Both the position numbers and the translations under genes were made by a program. 41,590 nucleotides of DNA, taken from contig NZ_JADOVI010000020.1 in the NCBI RefSeq assembly GCF_015752155.1, forward strand, positions 1 to 41,590. Reading direction: 5' to 3'. This stretch comes from Cryobacterium sp. MP_M3. GTDB taxonomy: Bacteria > Actinomycetota > Actinomycetes > Actinomycetales > Microbacteriaceae. This document shows, piece by piece, positions 17,868 through 25,404 of this stretch; the first letter of the stretch is position 1; each line of letters starts with the position of its first letter. The notes beneath the pieces were generated by a model. It worked only from the letters and a program-made list of their open reading frames with translations. It made no database searches and was not told where the DNA came from.

Positions 17868-18617
17868 TCACTTTGCCGCAACCAGGCCGGGCCGGTCGAG
17901 CACGGCGGTCCAGCGGCGACCCGAATCGATCAGCCCGTCACGGCGTAGTCCGCTCATGGACCGGGACACCGACTCGGCGCTCGTGCCGGTCATGGCGGCC
18001 AGGTCGGCCCTGGTCAGGGGCAGCTGGATCAGGGTTGTTCCGGCCGGCTCGCCCGGCACGCCGAATTTGTCGGCGAGGCGCAGCAGGGTGCTCGCCACCC
18101 GGGTGATGACCGTGACCGAGGCCTGCTCGGCCTCCATCGACCTGGCCCGGTGAAGCCGGTCGGTCACGTCATCGAGCACGCGCAGGGCCACCGGCGGGTG
18201 CGCGAGCAGCAGCTCCCGGAAAGCGCGGACTTCGAGGCGCAGCGCACAGGTGGTGACCAGCGCCACTGCCGTCTCGGCATAGTGGCCGGCATCCAGCGCG
18301 GTCAGTCCGCCGAGCACGTCGCCCGGCCCGAGGAAGTCGAGGCTCGTGGCCTGCCCGGCCAAGGTCGAACGGAACGCCTTCGCCTGGCCGGCCGCGAGCA
18401 CGAACACATGAGTGGACGGTTCGCCCGCGGTGAACAGCGCGTCGCCGGGAGCCCAGGAGAGGGACAGCATCCGCTCGGCCAGGACGGCCAGCTCGGCGGC
18501 CGACAGGTCCTGGAAGATCGGGATCTGGCCCAGGATGGCGAGCCGCATGGCGGAGGGGCACGGATGCGGCTGCGAGCAGGTGCTGCGCAGCGGGACCGTG
18601 CGCCGGGCCGCGGTCAC
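17868..18617 (-). CDS. Crp/Fnr-family regulator with three cysteines
   Basis: A 249-residue protein with an N-terminal cNMP-like beta-barrel (residues about 30-130) and a C-terminal winged helix whose recognition helix reads TSAESVSRSM, like the E-x-x-SR pattern of FNR. Cys14 and Cys20 (TCSQPHPC) precede the barrel, and Cys124 sits where E. coli FNR has Cys122. An O2- or NO-sensing Fe-S cluster is therefore possible, with one ligand fewer than FNR; His18 or an acidic residue could complete it. GTG 18617 gives a 4-nt GTGA overlap with the preceding regulator, better than the longer reading frame. It is the most obvious candidate for anaerobic control of nar, nir and nor genes here. Confidence 0.83.
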   Translation of the reverse strand: MTAARRTVPLRSTCSQPHPCPSAMRLAILGQIPIFQDLSAAELAVLAERMLSLSWAPGDALFTAGEPSTHVFVLAAGQAKAFRSTLAGQATSLDFLGPGDVLGGLTALDAGHYAETAVALVTTCALRLEVRAFRELLLAHPPVALRVLDDVTDRLHRARSMEAEQASVTVITRVASTLLRLADKFGVPGEPAGTTLIQLPLTRADLAAMTGTSAESVSRSMSGLRRDGLIDSGRRWTAVLDRPGLVAAK

Positions 18618-19327
18618 GACTTCGCCGCCGGGGTGGTGAGGTGGGCGAGGCACACGCCGGGCCGCGCGAACGGTTCCAGGATCACGCCGACGCCGGGCGC
18701 GTGCAGGCGTTCGAGGGCTCCCTCCATGAGACCGCGGTGCACCGAACACACGATGTCGGGGTGGTCCCTGGCCACATCGAGGAACGGGCAGCGGTGGAGT
18801 TCGATCACGACGTGCGAACCTGCGTTGACGTCGGCCTCCGGCGCCGGTCGCTGCTCACCGACCTTCGGCGAGAAGCCGACCTCGCCGAGAATCTCGACGA
18901 TGCGCCGGGTCGACGCGCCCGCATCGAGGGGCAACGGTGCCGCCGGGGCAAGCCTGCTACCCCAGCGACGCCCCGCGGCCACCGCGGCTTCGACCCCCGA
19001 CGGAGCGCTCCCCGCCAGGCCACCCGCGAGGATGCCGGCCAACAGACGGTAAGAGTCCTCGGGGGCATCGTCTACCGGCGCCGTCGCGCTGTAGAGCAGC
19101 CGGGGCCGTCCGGGTCTCACGCGCGCCTCGGCGGCCTCCTGCACGAGCCCGACCGCCACCAGCCGGTCGAGGTGGGATCGCACCGTGTTGGGGTGCAGCC
19201 CCACCTGACCGGCGATGGCCGTAGCGTCCAGCGGCTCGGTACCGGCCCGCACGACCTCGAGGACGGCCACCCGGCTGATCCCGGACAGCACGGCGTGGGT
19301 GCGCGGATCGATCGCTTCTGTCGGCAT
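18614..19327 (-). CDS. SufR-like HTH regulator with cysteine cluster, copy 2
   Basis: A 237-residue regulator with an N-terminal winged helix (LDATAIAGQVGLHPNTVRSH) and three C-terminal cysteines, Cys180, Cys194 and Cys226 (C-X13-C-X31-C, in LHRCPFLDVARDHPDIVC). This is the same plan as the regulator at 14928-15605 but with little overall identity, so it is a divergent paralogue. It is the first gene of the long minus-strand run leading to nar and is coupled to the Crp/Fnr gene by a 4-nt overlap. An imperfect dyad lies 8 bp upstream of its ATG, consistent with autoregulation. Fe-S or NO sensing is an inference from family resemblance. Confidence 0.75.
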   Translation of the reverse strand: MPTEAIDPRTHAVLSGISRVAVLEVVRAGTEPLDATAIAGQVGLHPNTVRSHLDRLVAVGLVQEAAEARVRPGRPRLLYSATAPVDDAPEDSYRLLAGILAGGLAGSAPSGVEAAVAAGRRWGSRLAPAAPLPLDAGASTRRIVEILGEVGFSPKVGEQRPAPEADVNAGSHVVIELHRCPFLDVARDHPDIVCSVHRGLMEGALERLHAPGVGVILEPFARPGVCLAHLTTPAAKS

Positions 19328-19486
19328 GGAATTAGTTTTCCCTATAAGTATGGTAAAAACAAATGAGGGCGGGATTCCGCCCCTGGCGCCGACCTGTCAG
19401 GAGACCCCGACGCGCCAGACACCACCCATTTCTCCTCCGCACACCAACGCCGACCTCTTCCGGCCGGCCCAGAGCAGAGGACATCC
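19328..19486. promoter_or_regulatory. AT-rich divergent promoter region with 26-bp imperfect dyad
   Basis: This 159-bp region separates the leftward regulator operon from the rightward radical SAM gene. An AT-rich island occupies about 19331-19363, striking against the surrounding GC. At 19335-19360 a dyad has outer arms GTTTT/AAAAC and further inner pairs (9 of 13 positions plus one G-T). It probably contains promoters for both directions and a regulator site; no experiment or search supports a specific factor. Confidence 0.5.
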
Positions 19487-20671
19487 GTGACCGTGTCACC
19501 AGCAAAACGCCCGATCCGGCTCATGCACCACGACGCCGGCGAACGCCCCTTCATCGTCATCTGGGAGGTCACCCGCGCCTGCCAGCTCGTCTGCACGCAC
19601 TGCCGGGCCGACGCCATCCGCAGCCGGAACCCGTTCGAATTGAGCACCGAGCAGGGCTGCAGACTGCTCGACGACCTGGCCTCGTTCGGCACTCCGCGGC
19701 CGCTGGTCGTGCTGACCGGCGGCGACCCATTCGAACGGCCCGACCTGCCCGAGCTGGTCGCCCACGGCGCGTCCCTCGGCCTGAGCATGGCCCTCTCCCC
19801 CTCGGTCACTCCGCGCCTCACCCGGGAGGTGCTGGTCGAACTCCACGACGCCGGTGCCAAGGCGGTCTCGCTCTCGCTCGACGGCGCATCCGCCGCCACC
19901 CACGATGCGTTCCGGGGCGTCAACGGAGTCTTCGACGACACCATGGTCGCGGCCAGGATGGTGCGGGACGTGGGCTACCGACTGCAGATCAACACGACCG
20001 TGACCCGCGACACCGTGCATGAGTTGCCGGGCATCCTGAAGACTGTGCTCGAGCTGGGCACCACCCTCTGGAGCGTTTTCTTCCTCGTGCCCACGGGCCG
20101 CGGCAAACTCCTGAACGCCCTGACCGCGGACGAGGAGGAGGAAGTGCTGCATTGGCTGCACGACGTCTCCGACCTGGTCGCGATCAAGACGACTGAGGCG
20201 CCGCACTACCGGCGCATCGCCCTGCAGCGTGCCGGCGTGGTCGACCTCGACTCGGCGTTCCCGGTCGGTCCGCTGCGCGCCGCCCTGCGGGAGGCCACGG
20301 CGCGTCTGCTCACCGGCGATGAGCCCCGGCGACGGATGCCCCGGCCCCCGATCGACGTCAACTCCGGTCGTGGGTTCGCCTTCGTCGACCATGTCGGGCT
20401 CGTCTATCCGAGCGGGTTCCTGCCCGTCTCCGTCGGCTCCGTGCACGAGCGGCCCTTCCCGGAGATCTATCGGGAGGCGCAGCTACTCCAGGAGCTGCGC
20501 ACTCCCGATCTATTCGGCGGCCGGTGCGGTCACTGCGAATTCCGCACCGTGTGCGGCGGCTCCCGGTCGCACGCCTATGCGGTCACCGGGGACCCCCTCG
20601 CCGAGGACCCCAGCTGCGGCTATCAGCCCGCCACGGGGCGCACCCCAGCCCTGGCCGCCCCGGCTGCCTGA
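19487..20671 (+). CDS. Radical SAM/SPASM protein, NirJ/AhbD-like (TIGR04053-type)
   Basis: A 394-residue radical SAM enzyme. Cys32, Cys36 and Cys39 (CQLVCTHC) bind the SAM-cleaving [4Fe-4S] cluster, followed by LTGGDPFERPDL and LSLDGASAATHDAFRG. The C-terminal SPASM-like region has Cys347, Cys350, Cys356 and Cys377, with CGHCEFRTVCGGSRSHAYA close to the heme-modifying enzymes NirJ, AhbC and AhbD. The exact reaction is unknown; a tetrapyrrole substrate is an inference. It is not MoaA, which lacks this C-terminus. GTG 19487 has AGAGG just upstream. It is divergent from the regulator operon and followed by a strong palindrome. Confidence 0.8.
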   Translation: MTVSPAKRPIRLMHHDAGERPFIVIWEVTRACQLVCTHCRADAIRSRNPFELSTEQGCRLLDDLASFGTPRPLVVLTGGDPFERPDLPELVAHGASLGLSMALSPSVTPRLTREVLVELHDAGAKAVSLSLDGASAATHDAFRGVNGVFDDTMVAARMVRDVGYRLQINTTVTRDTVHELPGILKTVLELGTTLWSVFFLVPTGRGKLLNALTADEEEEVLHWLHDVSDLVAIKTTEAPHYRRIALQRAGVVDLDSAFPVGPLRAALREATARLLTGDEPRRRMPRPPIDVNSGRGFAFVDHVGLVYPSGFLPVSVGSVHERPFPEIYREAQLLQELRTPDLFGGRCGHCEFRTVCGGSRSHAYAVTGDPLAEDPSCGYQPATGRTPALAAPAA

Positions 20672-20707
20672 GCCGGACCGTCGGCCTGACGACACGACAT
20701 CGGCCAC

Positions 20708-20751
20708 ACGACGAAGCGCCCGGCCGGGTACCCGGCCGGGCGCTTCGTCGT
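20708..20751. terminator. 44-bp perfect palindrome between convergent genes
   Basis: Every base from 20708 to 20729 pairs with its partner from 20751 back to 20730, centred on TA. The core is CGAAGCGCCCGGCCGGG and its complement. It sits between the radical SAM gene (ending 20671) and the leftward small membrane protein gene (ending 20797), so it should act as a bidirectional terminator. There is no T-run, so termination would depend on the very stable stem. Confidence 0.75.
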
Positions 20752-20796
20752 TCACGCATCCTGGTGGACGTCGTGGACGCTCACTGACGCGGCAGA

Positions 20797-21084
20797 TCAC
20801 TCCAGGTGGTGGTTGCCCTTCACCCAGCGCAGGGCGCCGATGATGCCGATGCAGACGCCCACTCCCCCGACCATCATTCCGAGGAAGAGCCAGACGAACA
20901 ACGGTTCGAGGCCGCCGATGAGTTGGTCGGCGTCGACGATGGTGCCGCCCAGGAAGCCGGCGATGGGGCCGAAGATGCCCACGAAGGCGCCGATGAGCAT
21001 CCAGCGGATGCAGCGGGAGCGGTCTGCAGGCGCAGCGGCCGCGGTCTCCCTGCGCGGGACGTTCCGTGCCGAGGTGTCAGTCAT
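20797..21084 (-). CDS. Small two-helix membrane protein of unknown function
   Basis: A 95-residue protein with a hydrophilic N-terminus (about 28 residues) and two membrane segments (about 29-49 and 62-86), ending WVKGNHHLE. Glycine-rich motifs such as GPIAGFLGG and MMVGGVGVCIGIIGA suggest close helix packing. It is the last gene of the run from the NO reductase, overlapping the SPFH gene by 8 nt, so it is likely made with it. I recognise no family. Confidence 0.7.
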   Translation of the reverse strand: MTDTSARNVPRRETAAAAPADRSRCIRWMLIGAFVGIFGPIAGFLGGTIVDADQLIGGLEPLFVWLFLGMMVGGVGVCIGIIGALRWVKGNHHLE

Positions 21085-21886
21085 GGGTCTTCACATCCGC
21101 TTTCTGGTTGGTGGCGTTCTGGTCGAGCCACTGCGGGACCTTGTTCAGGAACGGGCCGATGATGTCCATCGGCAACGGGAAGACCACGGTCGAGTTGTGG
21201 TCGGCACCGAGTTCGAGCAGGGTCTGCAGGTAGCGGAGCTGGAGCGAGGCCGGGTTGCGGCTGAGGATCTCCGCCGCCTGGCCGAGTTCCTCCGATGCCT
21301 GCAGCTCCCCGTGAGCGTTGATGATCTTGGCTCGGCGCTCGCGTTCGGCCTCGGCCTCCCGCGCCATGGCCCGCTGCATGGCCTGGGGGATCTCGACGTC
21401 CTTGATCTCGACGACCTTGACCTGCACCCCCCAGGGTTCGGTCTGGGCGTTGATGCTGCGGGCGAGGTCCTCGTTCAGGTCGGCCCGGTGCGCCAGGAGC
21501 GTGTCCAGGTCGGCGCGGCCTACCACGGAGCGCAGAGTGGTCTGCGACATCTGCGAGGTGGCGACGGCATGGTTCTCGACCGTCATCACCGACCGGACCG
21601 GATCGGTGACCTGGAAGAGCACCACCGCGTTGACCCTTGCCGGCACGTTGTCCTTGGTGATGACGTCCTGCGGCGGGATCGTCAGCGTGACGATCCGGAG
21701 GTCGACCCGCACCATCTTGTCGATGCCGGGGAAGATCATCTGCACACCGGGTTCCAGCACCGGCCGAAGACGACCGAAACGGAAGGTGACGCCGCGTTCG
21801 TACTCCTGCAGGATCTTGAAGGATGCGAGCAGCCAGACGGCCACGAGCACCACGAGGATGACGAGCCCGATCAGCCAGGCCGTCAT
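21077..21886 (-). CDS. SPFH/stomatin-like (slipin) membrane protein
   Basis: A 269-residue protein with one N-terminal membrane helix (residues about 3-23) and then an SPFH/band-7 domain: EYERGVTFRFGRL, PGVQMIFPGIDKMVRVD, NAVVLFQVTDP and RADLDTLLAHRADLNEDL. A coiled region rich in Glu, Ala and Arg follows (AMAREAEAERERRAKI). Slipins form membrane-associated oligomers that organise or protect other membrane proteins. ATG 21886 is chosen because it overlaps the upstream stop by 4 nt. Its placement two genes after the NO reductase suggests a helper role, which is inference. Slipins often pair with an NfeD protein; none is visible here. Confidence 0.88.
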   Translation of the reverse strand: MTAWLIGLVILVVLVAVWLLASFKILQEYERGVTFRFGRLRPVLEPGVQMIFPGIDKMVRVDLRIVTLTIPPQDVITKDNVPARVNAVVLFQVTDPVRSVMTVENHAVATSQMSQTTLRSVVGRADLDTLLAHRADLNEDLARSINAQTEPWGVQVKVVEIKDVEIPQAMQRAMAREAEAERERRAKIINAHGELQASEELGQAAEILSRNPASLQLRYLQTLLELGADHNSTVVFPLPMDIIGPFLNKVPQWLDQNATNQKADVKTHD

Positions 21887-22701
21887 GGGTTGACCCGTCT
21901 GGTCCAGCCGTCGCCGGGTGACGTGCCGCCCGGGTCTGCTTCCTTCTCGAGTTCGGCCCATCGGGCCGAGAATGAGGCGCGCACGGTGTTTCCTTTCGTC
22001 GTGCCTGGGTCGGAATCGACTTCCGGCGCCGGCCGGGAGCTCGCATAGGGTTCGATCCGCACTGGCCGGGGTCCGGTCTTCCGGATGCTGCCGTAGCCGC
22101 CCTGCCGGGCGAGTTCGGCCGCCGCCGTGACCGCCCGGGCCGCGACGCTCTCGTCGAGGCCCTCGGACTTGAGATGGTCGGGGAATCTTGCCGGGGCGCG
22201 GCGCAGGTGGGACCAGAGCGGCCAGCTTCCCGCTGCGATTGCCGCCGATGCCGATCCGAGCACCGCGAGTTCCAGGAGGCTTCGCCCCTGGAGCATGACG
22301 GCCAGTGGCCACACGAACCCGAGCACCACCACGGCGCAGGCGATGCCGCGGTGGAAACGCTCCGCTTCCGAACTGGGCCAGGAGTCGATGTTGCGCACGA
22401 CCTCCCGGCCGGAGTGGCCCGTGGTGCAGTTGTGCTTCACCGGGCACGGGTTGCAGACCGTGGGCGACGCGCGGTAGCGGGTCACCCGGTTGTCGGGGTC
22501 GAAAGAGATCGGCCACAGCCACTGGTCCTCCGAACACGTCCAGGCGTCGTGGTCTTCGTGGTAGCTGAACCCGCCGGAGCGCGCGTTGCTCGTGCTGGTC
22601 GCCGTGCGCCGGGCGAGGACGTCCAGCACGTGCGCGACGAGCAGCAGAAAGCCGCCATAGGCCAGCGCGAACCAGACCTCAGGATCGATCGGTCGCATCA
22701 T
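21883..22701 (-). CDS. Membrane protein with a four-cysteine motif, unknown function
   Basis: A 272-residue protein: membrane helix at about 9-29, a hydrophilic loop with Cys56, Cys83, Cys86 and Cys92 (C-X26-C-X2-C-X5-C), two membrane helices at about 118-162, and a long soluble C-terminal tail. The loop segment YRASPTVCNPCPVKHNCT closely resembles the zinc/cysteine segment found in some IS1182-type transposases, yet the protein has no transposase catalytic domain. The motif could bind zinc or an Fe-S cluster. It overlaps the NO reductase gene and the SPFH gene by 4 nt each, so all are co-expressed. I do not recognise a named family. Confidence 0.72.
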   Translation of the reverse strand: MMRPIDPEVWFALAYGGFLLLVAHVLDVLARRTATSTSNARSGGFSYHEDHDAWTCSEDQWLWPISFDPDNRVTRYRASPTVCNPCPVKHNCTTGHSGREVVRNIDSWPSSEAERFHRGIACAVVVLGFVWPLAVMLQGRSLLELAVLGSASAAIAAGSWPLWSHLRRAPARFPDHLKSEGLDESVAARAVTAAAELARQGGYGSIRKTGPRPVRIEPYASSRPAPEVDSDPGTTKGNTVRASFSARWAELEKEADPGGTSPGDGWTRRVNP

Positions 22702-25106
22702 GCGCCCCCGATCCTGCCGGTCCCGTCACCCTCGTCTGCGGCGCGCGGCCGGTAGCCCGTCCCGTAGCCGGCATCCGGTGCCGGGTCCTCGGCGCCGAAT
22801 GCCGGTACCGGCTGCGCCTCGACGAACAGTGCCTCCATGGGCACGTCCTGGGTCGTTCCCTTGATCCGGTAGCGCACACCGAGCCACGCGATCCAGACGA
22901 ACGGGACCACGCCGCCGAAGATGAAGACCAGGTCTCCGGGCATCCGCAGCCACTCGAGTACGGTGTTGCCGGGCCCGGTGATGAAGTTCATGCTGCGGGC
23001 CTCGAAATAGCCGTCGCTGACGGAGTGCCACAGTTGCAGCACGCCGAGCGGCAGGAGGGTCGCGAAGGTCATCCAGGCCAGCCCAATGTTGAGCGACCAG
23101 AACGAGATCTTCGCCAGCCTGTCCGGCCACCGGTCGGCGGGAATCAGATAGCGCAGGGCGAACAGCGACAGGCCGACCCCCATCATCCCGTAGACGCCCA
23201 TCATGGAGGCGTGGGCGTGGTTGGCCGTGAGCGCCGTGCCGATCTCGTAGTAGGAAACGATCGGCAGGTTGATCAGGAAGCCGAACACGCCGGCGCCGAG
23301 GAAGTTCCAGAAGCCGACGGCCACCAGGAACATGACCGACCACCGGTGCGGGAACGGAGCAGAGCTGCGCGACTGCTGCCGCGCCCCCAGCTGGAGGAAG
23401 CTCCAGGCCTCCACGGTCAGGAAGGTCAGCGGGATGACCTCCAGCGCGGAGAAGAACGCGCCGAGCGCCATGTGCTCGACCGGCGTGCCCGAGAAGTACA
23501 GGTGGTGCATGGTGCCGAGGATTCCACCGGCCGAATACAAGATCACGTCGAGCAGGATGATCTGCATCGCGATCTTGCGGTGCACCACACCGAGCATGAC
23601 GAAGATGTAGGCCACCATCACGGTGGTGAACAGTTCGAGGAAGTCCTCCACCCAGAGGTGCACGACCCAGAAGCGCCAGAACTCGGCGACGCTCAAGGTG
23701 ACCTCGGTGCCGGCGAGCATGCCGACGGCGTAGAACGCCGGGATGGCGAGACCGGAGTAGAAGAACAGCCACGGCAGGTTGAAGCGGTGTTCGCTCTTCA
23801 GTCGGGCGCGGATGCCCCGGTAGATGATCGCGATCCAGAGGAAGAGTCCCACGGTGAGCAGACCCTGCCAGAACTTCGGCAGGTCGATGTACTCCCACTG
23901 CATGCCCCAGAACGGCGAGTCCTTGCCGGCCTGGAATCCGAAGATGCTCAGGGCCTCACCGGTCAGTGACCCGGCCACGACGAGAGCCAGGGCGCCGAGC
24001 AGCGCATAGGCGAGCCAGTGCTGCCGCTTCGGTTCGTGGCCCGAGATGTACGGGGCCAGGAAGATGCCGGCGGCGAGGAAGGAGGCGGCGGTCCAGAGCA
24101 GCGAGAGCTGGACGTGCCAGGTGCGGGCGAGGTTGATCGGCAGCAGCTGGGCCAGGTCCAGCCCGAAGAAGCCTTCCAGGTCGACCCGGTAGTGCTCGAC
24201 GGCGGCGCCGAGGAACGCCTGCGCGAGGAACATCAGCGCGACCACGAGGAAGAACCAGGCGGTCGCAGACTGGGCCGGCGTCACCTTGACCGTCCCGGGC
24301 TGGCGGAATGAGAGCGGCGGGGTTTCCTCGCCGTGCTGCCAGCCCATTCTCTTGCTCCAGCGCCCATAGAGGGCGAAGAGCGCGCCGAGGGCGACCATCA
24401 GGGAGATCAGGGACAGCCCGCTCCAGACGATGATGTCGGCCGTCGGGCCGTTGTCGACGAGGGGCTCGGCGGGCCAGTTGTTGGTGTAGGAGTAGTCGTG
24501 CCCCGGCCGGTCAGCGGAGGCACCCCAGGAGGTCCACGCGATGAACGCGGTCAGGTTGTGGATGTCCGCGGGGTCGGTGATCACGCTCGGCAGCAGGCCG
24601 TTCTTCGTGGTCGGGGTGCCGAAGAAGTCCGCGTAGTGCTGCTGCACGGAGTCGAACGCCTTGACCTGCAGGTCGGTGAAGACCAGGTTTCCCGTCGCAG
24701 GGTCGTAGCGGTTTGTGCGCATCATCTCGACGAGCGCTCCGTGCGGGTCCTGGATGCCGGATTCGGTGAGGGCGTCCAGCACGAAGGTTGCGGAGCGTCG
24801 CAGGTAGTCGGCGGTGTAGTCGGGCCCGAGATAGCCGCCGTGCCCGACGATGGAGCCGTATTCCTGGAGGCCGCGTGCCACGAACGTCTGCTGGCCGGCA
24901 GTGATCTCGGCGCCGCTGAAGAGGACCGCGCCCTGCTCGTCGACGACCTGCTTCGGCTGGGGCATCGAATCGGTATAGGTCATCGCCGCCAGGAACCCCA
25001 TCACGGCGAAACCGAAGATCATCACCAGGGCGACGCCCTGCAACCACCCCTTGGAAACCATCAACTCCGAACGCAGGTTCTGTGCACTGGATTTCAATCG
25101 GACCAC
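22698..25106 (-). CDS. norZ: Quinol-dependent nitric oxide reductase (qNor)
   Basis: An 802-residue, roughly 14-helix heme-copper-superfamily enzyme that reduces two NO to N2O with quinol. The N-terminal region after the first helix carries the periplasmic extension with GSIVGHGGYLGPDYTADYL, which marks the quinol (single-subunit) type. Metal-site histidines lie in HLWVEDFLELFTTVMVAY, GTMHHLYFSGTPVEHMALGA and LTANHAHASMMGVYGMMGVG; the glutamate-containing stretch EVIPLTFLTVEAW is also present. The GTG start at 25106 has GGAAAGGGG upstream; ATG 25061 is a shorter alternative. It probably has its own promoter in the AT-rich region at 25210-25250. It detoxifies or respires NO made by NirK. Confidence 0.95.
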   Translation of the reverse strand: MVRLKSSAQNLRSELMVSKGWLQGVALVMIFGFAVMGFLAAMTYTDSMPQPKQVVDEQGAVLFSGAEITAGQQTFVARGLQEYGSIVGHGGYLGPDYTADYLRRSATFVLDALTESGIQDPHGALVEMMRTNRYDPATGNLVFTDLQVKAFDSVQQHYADFFGTPTTKNGLLPSVITDPADIHNLTAFIAWTSWGASADRPGHDYSYTNNWPAEPLVDNGPTADIIVWSGLSLISLMVALGALFALYGRWSKRMGWQHGEETPPLSFRQPGTVKVTPAQSATAWFFLVVALMFLAQAFLGAAVEHYRVDLEGFFGLDLAQLLPINLARTWHVQLSLLWTAASFLAAGIFLAPYISGHEPKRQHWLAYALLGALALVVAGSLTGEALSIFGFQAGKDSPFWGMQWEYIDLPKFWQGLLTVGLFLWIAIIYRGIRARLKSEHRFNLPWLFFYSGLAIPAFYAVGMLAGTEVTLSVAEFWRFWVVHLWVEDFLELFTTVMVAYIFVMLGVVHRKIAMQIILLDVILYSAGGILGTMHHLYFSGTPVEHMALGAFFSALEVIPLTFLTVEAWSFLQLGARQQSRSSAPFPHRWSVMFLVAVGFWNFLGAGVFGFLINLPIVSYYEIGTALTANHAHASMMGVYGMMGVGLSLFALRYLIPADRWPDRLAKISFWSLNIGLAWMTFATLLPLGVLQLWHSVSDGYFEARSMNFITGPGNTVLEWLRMPGDLVFIFGGVVPFVWIAWLGVRYRIKGTTQDVPMEALFVEAQPVPAFGAEDPAPDAGYGTGYRPRAADEGDGTGRIGGA

Positions 25107-25404
25107 GGTGGGCCCCTTTCCATGTTGCGTGGTTCAAGGTCACCGTGGCTGCCGAATCGGCGTGGCCGGGTTTCCTCCCCCGGATGGGTCACGCGGGGTG
25201 GTTGAAAGCTACCACAATTTAGAAATTATGATCCTCATCTTAAATGCGATTGAGAGCCGCTCGCGTCGCCCGTTCCGCACCGAAAGATGCAGGCGAGAGG
25301 GACATTCCGCAGGGGAATCGATCGATCGTTCCCCCGGCGCGATTATTTCAGGAACCGGTGCGACACGCCGCAACCGAGGTTTTCCCAGCGAATTTCGGGC
25401 AAGA
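25107..25404 (-). promoter_or_regulatory. NO reductase promoter region with AT-rich dyad
   Basis: This 298-bp region lies between the nirK stop and the norZ start, with no gene. An AT-rich block at 25215-25246 has facing arms ATTTA (25217) and TAAAT (25241). Read on the minus strand, TTAAGA (25243-25238) and TAAATT (25221-25216) are spaced 16 nt and make a plausible -35/-10 pair overlapped by the dyad, as for a repressor. A second inverted repeat, GGGGAA (25312-25317) with TTCCCC (25329-25334), flanks three GATC units. Assignments are by eye. Confidence 0.45.

Noticed and set aside
19487..20671. Radical SAM protein considered as the missing MoaA
   Set aside because: The C-terminal four-cysteine SPASM-like region and the CQLVCTHC core differ from MoaA, which has a different second-cluster motif and a terminal Gly-Gly.
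21883..22701. Four-Cys membrane protein considered as a transposase remnant
   Set aside because: Only the cysteine segment resembles transposases; the gene has membrane helices, intact overlaps with both neighbours and no terminal inverted repeats.
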